A stretch of DNA of 64,000 nt from Delphinapterus leucas (Eukaryota > Chordata > Mammalia > Artiodactyla > Monodontidae). The notes below the pieces were generated by a model that had not been told where the DNA came from, did not search any database, and saw only the letters and a list, made by a program, of their open reading frames with translations. The position numbers and the translations under genes were made by a program. Below, piece after piece: positions 47,151-57,900 of the stretch (the stretch's first letter is position 1; every line of letters begins with the position of its first letter). The stretch covers positions 20,196,254 to 20,260,253 of the forward strand of contig NW_022098072.1 of NCBI RefSeq assembly GCF_002288925.2, given 5' to 3'.

Positions 47151-47632
47151 AAGTCCCAGGGAAAACTGCAGTGCAAAGCATGTTTCTCTTGTGTCCTTCA
47201 ATCTCCCCACCCTCACCTACTTCTTAGCCACTTCCCCCATAGGTGTCCCACACTCCCATTCTGACCTTTGCTTCTGAAAGATCCTAACTGCTACCCTTTT
47301 AAGCCTGTCCTTTTTGGAAAGTGCCTCAAGTTTCAAAATTACTGTTACAACAAGCTTTTCAGATAGGTATTAAGGTATTAAGTTAACTCACTCTAACATG
47401 TTATTCCTAGAGAAATAACAATTCAAAAGAAGATCTTATGAACTTAAATGAAACTCTAATCTGTGGGGTTTATGCCTGAAATGTTTCAGGGGCCTATCTC
47501 CTGGGTCAGGTGCTCACCCTGGCCAATAAGCTGAGGACACAGGAGCATGTACCCCAGGGGCCAGGTCAGGGTAGATTATTTTAGAAAGGGATATGGGTGG
47601 GGTCAGTGATTGGTATCTCCTTTATATGGTTC

Positions 47633-48004
47633 TTATATTAGTCTACTCAGGCTGCCATAACAAAATACTATAGATTGTGTAGCTTGAACAACAGAAATTT
47701 ATTTTCTCATAGTTCTGGAAGCTGGGAAGCCCAAGATCAAGGTGCTAGTCAATCTGGTTTCTGGTGACAACTCTCTTCCTAGCTTACAGATGGCTACCTT
47801 CTCTCTGTGTCCTCACATGAGGAAGAGAGGGCTCCAGTGTCTCTTCCTCTTCTTATAAGGGTGCCAGCCCTATTGATTAGGGCCCCACCCTTATGGCCTC
47901 ATTAAACCCTTATCACCCCCCAATAAGCCCTATCTCCAAATATAGTCACAGTGGGGGGTTAGGACTTCAACATATAAATTGGAGGGCACATTCAGTCCAT
48001 AACA
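47633..48004 (-). mobile_element. MaLR LTR, MLT1A-like, antisense
   Basis: The order 'tattagtctactcaggctgccataacaaaatac', 'cagaaatttattttctcatagttctgg', 'ttcctcttcttataagg', 'ggccccacccttatggcctcatt' and the end 'ttcagtccataaca' is the reverse complement of MLT1A/MST-type LTRs. It abuts a MaLR-type internal region on the right, so it is the 3' LTR of an antisense element. Confidence 0.8.
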
Positions 48005-49309
48005 TTCCACCCCGGGCCCCACAAAATTCATGTCCTTTTCACATGCAAATACATGTACTCCATCCCAACAACCCCCAAAGTTTTAACTTATTCCAGCATC
48101 AACTCTAAAGTATAAAGTCCAGAGTCTCATCTAAATAGCATCTAAATCAGATATGGGTGAAATGCATCCTAAGGCAAAATTCCTCTCCAGATGTAAATCT
48201 GTGAAACCAGACAAGTTATATGATTTCAAAGTGAGGCAGGCATAGAACAGACATTCTTGTTCCAAAAGGAAGAGACAGGAAAGAAGGAAAGTATGACGGG
48301 TCCCAAGCAAGTCTAAAACCTAGCAAGGCAAATTCCATTAGATCTTAAAGGCTTGGGAATAATCCTCTTTGGTTTGATGCACTGCCCTCCAGGGCCACTG
48401 CTAAGGGCCCCCACCATGGCTTTCTTCAAGAGCCCCACCCTCTGAAACCAGGGAGGAAACAGCCTTGCCCCCTGAGCCTGTGTTAGGCAGCCCTCTGAAT
48501 CACCTTCAGGTCATTCTCTTTCCTTGAAGGATAACCCATGTTAGCATCCTTCCTTCATTCCGTCCCATTTTCTCAAAGCTGGCAGTGTTTCTGGTGGTAT
48601 AATCTCTATTTCTGGCTTCTGCTGAGATGGCTGATTAGATCCATGGTTCATACTTAATCTCCTTATTAAAGGGTTGTTCAGCCACCCACACCCTTAGCGT
48701 TCTCCTCAGAACATCCTCCTCAGTTTTTGCAGTATGGATAGCTGAGAATTTTCCAGTCTTTAAGTTCCAGTTCCTTTTTGTTTCCTTCTTCAACTCATCT
48801 CTCTCCTCTTGTATTTTATTGAAAGCAGTGAGGAAGACTAAAGCCACACCTTCAGTACTTTGCTTAGAAGTCTCCTTTGCTAAATACCCGATTTCATTGC
48901 TGGCAAGTTTGTTCTATCACAAAACACAGTTCAGCCAAGTTCTTAGCCACTATATAATAAAGATCACCTTTCTTCCAGTTTCCAATAACCTATTCCTCAT
49001 TTTTACTTGAGATCTCACCAGAATAGTCTTTAACATTCACAGTTCTACAAACATTCTGCTAGTGATCATTTAAGTGTTCTCTAAGAAGATGGAGGCTTTC
49101 TCTCCAGCTCTCCTTTTTTCTTTCTGAGGTCTCACCAGAATCACCTTTAACATCCATATTCCTACCACCAGTCCCTTAATGGCAATACAGACTTTTTCTA
49201 GCGTGCACCTCAAAATTCCTCCAGCCTCCACCTATTTTCCAGTTCCAAAGCTGCTTCCACATTTTTAGGTATTCGTTACAGCAGCACCCCACTTCATGGT
49301 ACCAAAATC
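48005..49309 (-). pseudogene. MaLR/ERVL-type internal region, antisense
   Basis: It begins with TTCCACCCCGGGCCCCACAA and ends with CCCCACTTCATGGTACCAAA, the antisense layout of MaLR internal sequence with the primer-binding-site side on the right. Its length (about 1.3 kb) suits the gag-like internal segment of non-autonomous MaLR elements. All frames are broken and no protein survives. The right-hand LTR follows immediately. Confidence 0.75.
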
Positions 49310-49514
49310 TGTATTTGTCAGGGTTCTCTGGAGAATCAGAACCAATAGGATGTATATCTATATAGAAATAGATTTGTTATAAGGAATTGGCTCACACAAT
49401 TATGGAGGTTGACAAGTCCCAAGATCTGCAGTCAGCAAGCTGGACCCAGGAGAGTTAATGGTGAAGTTGCAGTCCAAGTTCAAAGGCCTGAGAACTAGGA
49501 GAGCCAGTGGTGTA

Positions 49515-49725
49515 CAGTTGACCCTTGAACAACATCAGTTTGAACTTTACAGGTCCACTTATATGCAGATTTTTTTCACTAAATACTACAGTACTACACA
49601 TCCGAGTTTGGTTGAATCTGCAGATGCAGAACTGCAGATAGAGGGCTGACTGTAAAGTTATGCTTGGGTTTTTTACTGCATTGAGGGTCAGTTCCCCAAC
49701 CCTGGCATTGTTCAAGAGTCAACTG
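49515..49725. mobile_element. Tigger2-like MITE with TA duplication
   Basis: Terminal inverted repeats CAGTTGACCCTTGAACAAC (left) and GTTCAAGAGTCAACTG (right) flank about 211 bp. A TA dinucleotide lies on each side (49513-49514 and 49726-49727), as expected for a Tc1/mariner-class pogo-like element. The interior is non-coding. Confidence 0.88.
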
Positions 49726-49767
49726 TAGTTCTAGTCCAAAGACTGGTGGGCTCAAGATCCAAGGAGA

Positions 49768-50137
49768 GGGCTTCCCTGGTGGCGCAGTGGTTAAGAATCC
49801 GCCTGCCAATGCAGGGGACATGGGTTTGAGCCCTGGTCCTGGAAGATCCCACATGTTGCAGAGCAACTAAGCCTGTGAGCCACAACTACTGAGCCTGCAC
49901 TCAAGAGCCCCTGAGCCATAACTACTGAGCCTGCGAGCCACAACTACTGAAGCCCGTGCGCCTAGAGCCCGTGCTCTGCAACAAGAGAAGCCACCGCAAT
50001 AAGAAGCCTACGCACTGCAAGAAGAGCAGCCCCGCTCGCTGCAACTAGAGAAAGCCCGCGGGCAGCAACAAGACCCAACGCAGCCAAAAGAAAATAAATA
50101 AGTAAATAAATAAATCTATTTTTAAAAAAAAAAAAAA
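49768..50137 (+). mobile_element. CHR-type SINE, long form, inside the LTR
   Basis: It has the GGGCTTCCCTGGTGGCGCAG head and an A-run tail. The 12-mer GATCCAAGGAGA at 49756-49767 and 50138-50149 is a perfect target-site duplication. Confidence 0.95.
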
Positions 50138-50438
50138 GATCCAAGGAGAACCAATGTTTGATTTCAAGTGCAAAGGCAGGAAAAAACTGATATCCTGGCT
50201 CAAAGGCAGTCAAGCAGGAGGAGTTCCCTCTTACTCAGCCTTTTTGTTCTATTCAGGTCTTCAACTGATGGATGAGCCCCACCCATATTAGGGAGGCCAA
50301 CCTGCTTTACTCAGTCTACTGATTCAAATGTTCACTTCATTCCAAAACACCCTCACAGACACATCCAGAATAATGTTTGACAAAATATCTGGGTATCCCT
50401 TGGTCCATTCAAGTTGATACATAAAATTAACCATCACA

Positions 50439-50610
50439 GTTCTCAACCCCATAAATCACCTTAGGTATATAAGTACACATTGGAATCCCCTGGGGAGCTT
50501 TAAAAACATACCATTCTGTAGTCCCACCCTCAGAAATCCTTAAGTAATTGGTCTGAGGTGCATCTTAGAAATTTTCAAAACTCTTCTGGTGACTCTAATA
50601 TGCAGTCAAG
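50439..50610. mobile_element. MER5A-like hAT element
   Basis: GTTCTCAA, then 'cacattggaatcccctggggagctttaaaaa', then 'ggtctgaggtgcatcttagaaattttc' follow the MER5A order. It abuts the end of the LTR. Confidence 0.65.
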
Positions 50611-51639
50611 CTGGCCAGATGAAGTACCTCAGCAAGGAAACTTGGTGGAGCAGAGAAGCCACATGGGAGCATTTTATATGTGTGGCTCAGTGCAGAGCCA
50701 CCACCAACTAATCACTAAGAGTCTCTTAATTCAATTAGTTGAGGGTCCTTTATACTCTGCTAGCTATAACAGCAAAGAAATATGAAGCAATAACAACATA
50801 GATGCTAAGTACACGTAACGATAAAACTGAAATCAAAGGTACAAAGCTTTGGGTGGAGATAGGGATCCTTTGGATGGGAATGGTGGGGTCTTATTTTAAA
50901 CTTTTGTGTTGGTGACATATAGAGCTATGGCTTGTGTCTCATAATTTATGTATTTTTGATTCCATGCATTTTTAATCATTTAGCTGATTTTTTGATAGTT
51001 ACTACTTTTTCTTCTGGAAAGCTGGGGGCACTCACCCTCCCTCTTTTTCCCCAAGGCTGTGCCCTCAGCCAGGAAAGGAAGGATGACTAAAGGGACTGCT
51101 GGCAGGGCCTGGTTCGAAGCTGCGGGTTCTAGGCCCTGGTCTGAGCCATGGAGTTTGGCCTCCTGTGGGGTGGGGAGGAGGGAGGAGCTAGGAGGATGAC
51201 AGAGGAAAGGAACTCCTCTCTACCTTGCTGAGGAAGAGACAAGGGCCTGGGTAATTTTGTATGTATAGAATAGCAGTTCTGTTTCTTTCCACGGTGATGC
51301 TAAGAACTGAGAGTGACACTTCCCTCTTCTCTGAGCAACTCTTACCCGCTCTGCCATGGGGTAATAAGGCAAACCAAAATGGCAATGTACTTTCTGGGTA
51401 AGGTTTAGTACAGTATTTGCTCAATATCAATCCAGCGAGAGGCAAAGGTACATAGAAATTTTTTGCATGGTGAACAAGGGCCACATTGTATTGTTCCTGC
51501 TTTTGCCATTGAAGGAGAACTATGCAAAAATTACTAACACCTTAAAAGATACTAATTCCTTAAGAGTTTACTGATAGGTTGGAAAACGATGGGACCAACC
51601 CTGCAATGTAGTTTCAAAAATAAGTCTCACAGTGTAGAC

Positions 51640-51775
51640 AGTTTCGGTTTGGGAAGATGGATAGTGGTGATAGTTGCACAACAATGTGAATGTACTTAAT
51701 GCCACTGAACTGTACACTTAAAAATGGTTTAAGTGGTGTAAAAAAAAAGTTCCACATTAAAAAATAAAGGCATTT
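51640..51775 (+). mobile_element. LINE-1 3' end, old
   Basis: GTGGTGATAGTTGCACAACA, GCCACTGAACTGTACACTTA and AAAAATGGTTTAAGTGG are the common 3' untranslated end of old mammalian L1s. Confidence 0.75.
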
Positions 51776-52049
51776 CTTATTCCGAATTAACACCATTTTA
51801 AATACATAATACCAGAACGGAAACCCTGAAGGCTCTACTATCTAAGTTACAAATTCTAGGTTCAAATAAGTATGAGAGGAGACAAGAAACGAGATGGCAG
51901 AGAGGTCGCATCTATGCAACCACCAGGCTTTCTATTCCCTTTGTGGTTCTCAAGATGGCAAAGATCTACTCAGACAAGTTTTTCTTTAGTTGAGCTGGTG
52001 TTTTGGTTGCAGAGAACAGGAGGGGAGAGAGACAGGGAGAAATCTTCCT

Positions 52050-52300
52050 CCTCAACCAAAAAAGGGCGGGCACCCACCAGGACCGAACAGCCGCGACCAG
52101 CCCGAGCTGCCCTCGTCCTGTAGGCGGCTGGAGCCGCAGTGCCGAAGCAGAGCCGGCGCTGCGGGCAGAGCGTCTGGCTGCGCGGCCCACCCCGGGGGAG
52201 AGCTCCTAACTCCCAGAGCCTCCTGTGGCTGCGAGGCGGGAGCAGCGGCTTCTCCCGCCTCCCTCGCGCTCCCTCGGCTTCCAGGTTCAATAAGGATTAC
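52050..52300. promoter_or_regulatory. CpG-rich patch without a recognised gene
   Basis: Dense CpG (for example GCCGGCGCTGCGGGCAGAGCG) over about 250 bp, followed at once by AT-rich unique sequence. Open frames on both strands (51970-52475) overlap and show no domain. It could be a promoter of an unrecognised transcript or an enhancer-type island. Confidence 0.4.
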
Positions 52301-52439
52301 ATCATGGAGCAAGTATGCGGGGCAGCCTGAGAATCAAAGCCGTCACAATCAGCGGCTGGTTAACTGTACTGTTGCTGAAACACATCCTTCCCACCCCCTC
52401 CTCTCCCCTCTCCCACCCCAACCCTCTGCTTTTCGTACT

Positions 52440-52890
52440 ATTAAGGATAGCATTATTGGGGAGAGGAAAATCTGATCAAAACTGTCGACCGCCAACAGCA
52501 GATTTTCTATGGATTCTATAAAGGCCACCTTAACGATTTCCCTAATTAATGGATGACATCTTTGGCTGAAGGAGAGGCGATGGATTCGACTCTGTCTTCG
52601 CCTTTGTTAACCTTCTAATTAACTTTCGTAGGTCACCCAGGTCTCCCAAACCTAAAAAGTGAAGAGGCCCATTGTGCGAGGAGCAGTAAACTTACTTTTT
52701 CTGCTGGGATACTTAAAAGGGAGAACAATTATAGGCTGAGAAAAATAACTCCATTTAAAAGCTTTGTGGCTGCAGAGAATGCATAGGTCCCTCCCTTAGA
52801 AAATAATTGAAACACCTTTTATACCAATATTTCTATGCATAATAAAAACAAATTAGCAAAATGCATCTAAATTCAGCAGCACTTTCAAAT
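52440..52890. promoter_or_regulatory. Candidate enhancer next to the CpG patch
   Basis: It contains CCCTAATTAATGGATG, TTCTAATTAACTTTCG, GCCCATTGTGCGAG (SOX-like) and GAACAATTATAGG, plus TATGCATAATAAAAAC. No repeat signature. Texture and site density match conserved non-coding elements. Confidence 0.4.
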
Positions 52891-53689
52891 TACCTTTTTT
52901 TGGAATGTAAGCCTCTACAAGTCAACAAAAGGAGCCGGAGTTTAGAGAGAACATTGCAACTGCAACAGCTATCAGCCTTTAGGCAGAGTGAGTGCAGCAC
53001 TGGGCCAAGCTCAGATATCTGAGTCAGCTCCTGGAGGAAATGCTTCGAATTTAGTGCCCTTGCCCATGTTGGGTATGAGATGCCAAGGGGACCCAAAGAC
53101 TATTAGCAAGTGAGCAGGTCTTTGTCTGGATGGAGTGGCCTTTGGGGGTTCAGAAATATTTTAATGGTCTTAGTGAAAAACAGAAACCACCATGGTGGAA
53201 AAGCCAGAAAGTTAGTGAAACCCCACTGCGATCAGTGAAATTGATAAGACAGAACAATTTTTTAAAATGTAAGACATATTCCTGTTGGAATTTTCATTTT
53301 GGTAGATTTGACAGACTATGCAGATGTGTTATAGTTTCTGCCCCAGCTCCTTGGCATCTGTGGCTAAACAGAGGAGACACTGAGGGAAGAGTAGATGCTC
53401 AGCCTAAAATGGAACTGAGATGAAGCCTCCTTTAAAGGAGGGCTTTGCTGAAAGGGAATGAGATTCCTAACCCAAGGACAACAGTACTGTGACTTTAGTA
53501 TTGTTTTCTGATTACAAACAGACCCAGAGCTAATTGTAGAAAAGTATAAAGACTTTAAATACTGTCAATATTTTAATCATGTCTTTCCATTCTTTCTCCT
53601 ATGTATCCCCAAATTTTTATACCGTTCATATTTGTATTCTTCGCTTTGTTCCTTTAACAAAAGAACATTTGGCATTATTTATAAAAATT

Positions 53690-54205
53690 ACAAAACCATA
53701 AACATTCTTTGATGCAGCAATTCCTCTTTAGGAAGTTTCCCTAGAGGTATACTTGCACAAAATGACATATGTATAAAGTTATTCTTTGCAGCACTGTTCA
53801 TAATAGATTGAAAGCTATCTAAATGTCCATTAATAGGGGACTGGTTAAAGAAATACAGTACATCCATTGAGTGGAATATTACACAGCCATAAAAAATAGA
53901 TGAGGATGCTCATTATATGCCATTTTGGAATGGTCTTCAAAATAGCCCGTTAGATAAAAAACAAACAGCAACAACAAAATGGAGCAGAACAGTGGTGTAA
54001 AGTATGCTACCATTTGTAGAGAAAGGCATGGTTTGAATATTCATAAACATTTTCTTCTGGTGGCAGTTATCTTGGGAGAAGAGACCTGAGTGGCTGAGGA
54101 GCAGCTGTGGGAGGGAGACTTCTCTATAACTTTTATATCTTTTGAATTTGTACTGTGTGAATATATTATCTATTCAAAAATTAAATACATAATTTAAAAA
54201 TTTTA
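53690..54205 (+). mobile_element. LINE-1 ORF2 end and 3' UTR, old
   Basis: 'gatgcagcaattcctcttta', 'gcagcactgttcataatag', 'aatgtccattaatagggga' and 'tggaatattacacagccata' are the worn L1 ORF2 C-terminal coding signature. The 3' end at about 54190 is AAAATTTAAAAAG-like. Confidence 0.8.
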
Positions 54206-54424
54206 AAAAGAGAAGGGTTGCTATTTTCCAGTCTGCTCTGTGCATAGCTCTGCACAATTCAAGGGTAGCCTAGTCATAAAAGTGTCCTATTCATTTCCAT
54301 ATACTAAATAGCTTATTTTAGACTTCTCAAAGTCTGCCTAGATTAAAAGAACCCTAAAATGGAAGGTACACAGTCACTTTCTCTTTGAAATATTTAAATA
54401 TTTCTTAATGAAAACAGAATAATG

Positions 54425-54715
54425 GGGACTTCCCTGGTGGCGCAGTGGTTAAGAATCTGCCTGCCAATGCAGGGCACATGGGTTCGAGCCCTGGTCCGGG
54501 AAGATCCCACATGCCGCGGAGCAGTTAAGCCGTGTGCCACAACTACTGAGCCTGCACTGTAGAACCCATGCTCGGCAACAAGAGAAGCCACTGCAATGAG
54601 AAGCTCGAGCACTGCAATGAAGAGTAGCCCCCACTTGCCGCAAGTAGAGAAAGCCTGCACAGCAGTGAAGACCCAACACAGCCAAAAATAAATAAATTAA
54701 TTAATTAAAAAAAAT
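54425..54715 (+). mobile_element. CHR-type SINE, long form
   Basis: It starts GGGACTTCCCTGGTGGCGCAG and ends in an A/T-rich tail. ACAGAATAATG at 54414-54424 and 54716-54726 is a perfect 11 bp target-site duplication. Confidence 0.94.
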
Positions 54716-54900
54716 ACAGAATAATGCATTCTGTGATTTAATTGTTTAAATTTCAACAAACTGTTACATCTGTGTAAATAAAACATTCACAGGCTTCATC
54801 AGCACATGCATTGGGACATATGCTTTGGGCCTCAGAATTGTAGAAATGTTTCCTAACATTTGAGATGTGCCAAGAAACAGATAAAGAAGTCAAATAAAAT

Positions 54901-55038
54901 CTTTTTTTGTTGGCTTTTTCTGTTTGTTTTGGCCGTGCGGTGCCGCTTATGGGATCTTAGTTCCCCGACCAGGGATTGAACCTGGGCCCACAGCACTGAA
55001 AGTGCTGAATCCTAACCACTGGACCGCCAGGGAATTCC
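54901..55038 (-). mobile_element. CHR-2-like short SINE, antisense
   Basis: The T-run is at the left, TTAGTTCCCCGACCAGGGAT in the middle and GGACCGCCAGGGAATTCC at the right. CAAATAAAAT at 54891-54900 and 55039-55048 is a perfect 10 bp target-site duplication. Confidence 0.92.
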
Positions 55039-55048
55039 CAAATAAAAT

Positions 55049-55947
55049 ATTGTATTACACAAATTCTTCCTGCTCACAAGAGTCTGATTTACTTGTATCA
55101 ATCAATTTAAGTGATTCATAGTTTATAAGCTACTATTTTAAGTGACTGGACTAAAACCTGGAGCCAGTATTATTCTCTCCTCAGTCCTCAACCCAATCTG
55201 TCAAAATGGCATTGGAAATTATTAGGCTGAACCATATGCAATTAGTGTGTGTCAAGTACAATAGCAGCAATTTCAAGATTCAGCCTAATATTTTTCATCA
55301 TCATAATGTAGCCTGTAGCTACATAACAGAGACATTGTTATTGTTGCCAGTCCACCATCCATTTCTCCCTTCTTCCCTGTTAGCAGAACTCCCATTTAAT
55401 TCCCGTTTAGGAAGGTAGTAAATCTCAATTCAACTAAACTGTATACATGGAATTCCCATTTCTTTTGTCTGTGATTGGTTTAGATTTGGGCATGTGATAC
55501 AGTTCTAGGCCAATGAGATACAAGAAAAGAAAGCTAAAAGTTTCTGAGAAAGATTTCTCTTCCACTGGACATTTTCAGGTTCAGATGGATTGCCCAGAAT
55601 TCTGGCAGTCATCTTGCTACTACAAAGAGTGCAGACATAATGGGCATCCTAGGGTGACACAATAGGAAATAGGAAGGAAGTTGGATCTCCATGATAGTAT
55701 TGAGTGGTTGTATTAAACAACTCTGTAATCCTCTGACCTTATACTTCTTATTATACGAAATGATAATTTTCCACATAGTTTAAGCCATTTTGAATTGGTT
55801 TTCTATTATATTCCAAATATTAATAGACCATCCTGGTAAATATTTTCACCACTTTAAGTGGCATGAAGGCCAGGTAGTATCCTGTAAAAGCTCCTCAAGT
55901 AGTTCTGTTGTACTCTTCTAATCAAAATTGTTTTAAATCATAAAAAT
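55049..55947. other. Gene-free stretch with an old repeat remnant
   Basis: 55440-55740 carries the 'gattggtttagatttgggcatgtgatacagttctaggccaatgaga' theme of an old interspersed repeat. The rest is unique AT-rich sequence. Confidence 0.4.
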
Positions 55948-55958
55948 AAATGCCTCCT

Positions 55959-56365
55959 TGGGCTTCCCTGGTGGCACAGTGGTTAAGAATCTGCCTGCCA
56001 ATGCAGGGGACACGGGTTCGATCCCTGTTCTGGGAAGACCCCACATGCTGTGGAGCAACTAAGCCCGTGAGCCACAACTACTGAGCCTGCGCTCTAGAGC
56101 CCACGAGCCACAACTCTGAGCCCACATGCTCTAGGGCCTGAGTGCCACAACTACTGAGCCTGTGTGCTGCAACTACTGAACCCTGCATGCCCTAGAGCCA
56201 GTGCTCTGCAACAAGAGAAGCCACTGCAATAAGAAGCCTGCGCACCGCAACGAAGAGTAGCCCCCACTCACCGCAACTAGAGAAAGCCTGCACGCAGCAA
56301 CGAAGACCCAACACAGCCAAAAATAAATAAAATTTAAAAAATAAAAGAAAAAAAATAAATAAAAG
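55959..56365 (+). mobile_element. CHR-type SINE, extra-long form
   Basis: At about 400 bp it is longer than its relatives because the 'gccacaactactgagcc' module is repeated several times (about 56069-56180). AAATGCCTCCT at 55948-55958 and 56366-56376 is a perfect target-site duplication. Confidence 0.93.
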
Positions 56366-56379
56366 AAATGCCTCCTCAA

Positions 56380-56950
56380 CATCTTTCGTCATAAGGGAAA
56401 TGCAAATTAACACCACAATGAGACACCGCTTCACACCCACTAGAATGGCTATAATCAAAAAGATGGGCAATAACAAGTGTTAGTGATGATGTGCATTGCT
56501 GATGAAAATATAAAATAATGCAGCCACTTTGGAAAACAGTTTGTCAGTTTCCCCCAAAAGTTAAACATAGAGTTACCATATAACCCAGCAATTCTACTCC
56601 TAGATATATGTTAAAGAGAACTGAAAACATAACATCCTCACAAAAAGTATACAGGAATGTTCATAGCAGCATTATTCATAATAGCCAAATGGGAGAAACT
56701 ATACAAATGTCTATCAACTAATGAATGGTTAATAAAATGTGGCATGGTCATACATAGAATATTATTTGGTAATAAAAAGAAATAAAGTACTGATGCATGC
56801 TACAACAAGATGAATCTTGAAAACATTATGCTAAGTGAAAGAAGCTAGACACAAAAGGCCACGTAGTGTATGATTTCACTTATATGACATGTCCAGAATT
56901 GGGAAATCCATAGAAACAGAAAGTTTCAAAAATACGTATGACCAATTTGT
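56380..56950 (+). mobile_element. Old LINE-1 ORF2 end and 3' UTR
   Basis: 'aatgcaaattaacaccacaatgagacacc', 'ctagaatggctataatcaaa' and 'cagcaattctactcctagat' are L1 ORF2 C-terminal text. The frames are broken. It begins right after the SINE duplication, so the SINE landed at or near its edge. Confidence 0.85.
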
Positions 56951-57159
56951 TAAAAAGAAAGACTATTTTTTATCTAATCAGAGCTTCATTTTTGTGGTCA
57001 TTTAAGCAAAAATGAGTGAGGATTCTATCCCCCAGAAGACTGTAAACTTCATGAAAGCAGTGTCCCTGCCTGTGTCTTGGTGCCAGCACATCCAGCTGGA
57101 CTACACACATTACAGACTATGTGAGTGAATGGATCTTGGTGCATTTTCTTATGAACAAT

Positions 57160-57325
57160 TCTCGGCTTAGTTCCTAAAACAGGCCTCTGTTTACTCATCT
57201 GCAAAATGGGGCTAGAGCAGTAACGACCTTCTAGGATGAATGTGAGGATTAAATGAGTTAAGGGAGCTCATTTAAACTTTGCAAAGTTCCTGGGACGTAA
57301 TAAGAGTCAACAAGAGGTAGTCATT
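57160..57325 (+). repeat. MIR-like SINE
   Basis: 'ctctgtttactcatctgcaaaatggggct' and 'gaggattaaatgagttaa' are the MIR 3' core. Confidence 0.7.
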
Positions 57326-57685
57326 GCTGTATTGTTTTAAGTATTATTACTATTACTGTATTTGGGGACCTTATGCCCACTCATCACAAGGCGTAGAAAT
57401 TTCTTACCACCTGGCATGAGCAATTCTTGAGTGATTATTGTTTTTTTCTTTGAGTGATTATTGTTTAAATATATATTTGCTCTTATAAAATTGAAGAAGG
57501 GATTAGCAATTTTCAGATTCTGAAACAAAAATAATTGGAAATTCAGATTCAGCAATCATAGGATTTTATAACAGTCTACAAGTACATGAAAAAAATTACA
57601 AAAATATAATAGATTTGAATTTCTATAAATGATCTGGTCTGAAACATTTTTCTAAACTTCTACTATTTTTTGTTTGTTTTGTTTG

Positions 57686-57900
57686 TTTTGTTGGGTTGTT
57701 TTTTTTTTTGTGGTACGCGGGCCTCTCACTGTTGTGGCTTCTTCCGTTGCGGAGCACAGGCTCCAGACGCGCAGGCTTAGCAGCCATGGCTCATGGGCCC
57801 AGCCGCTCCGCGGCATGTGGGATCTTCCTGGACCGGGGCACGAACCTGTGTCCCCTGCATCGGCAGGCGGACTCTCAACCACTGCGCCACCAGGGAAGCC
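57686..57900 (-). mobile_element. CHR-type SINE, short form, antisense
   Basis: The left tail is (GTTTT)n/T-rich and the right edge reads CGCCACCAGGGAAGCCC. It is CpG-retaining. Duplications were not clear by eye. Confidence 0.9.

Larger units (their letters stand above)
49310..50438 (-). mobile_element. ERVL-class LTR, MLT2-like, antisense, broken by two insertions
   Basis: The ends TGTATTTGTCAGGGTTCTC and AAATTAACCATCACA are the antisense MLT2-type termini, like those at 7264-7815. The LTR proper is about 49310-49514, 49726-49767 and 50150-50438. A Tigger-like element and a CHR SINE occupy the gaps. Position next to the internal region makes it the 5' LTR of the same insertion, yet it looks like a different LTR type from the one at 47633. 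Confidence 0.8.

Noticed and set aside
51970..52475. Overlapping open frames on both strands around the 52 kb CpG patch
   Set aside because: Open frames on both strands are expected in CpG-rich DNA; none shows a domain.
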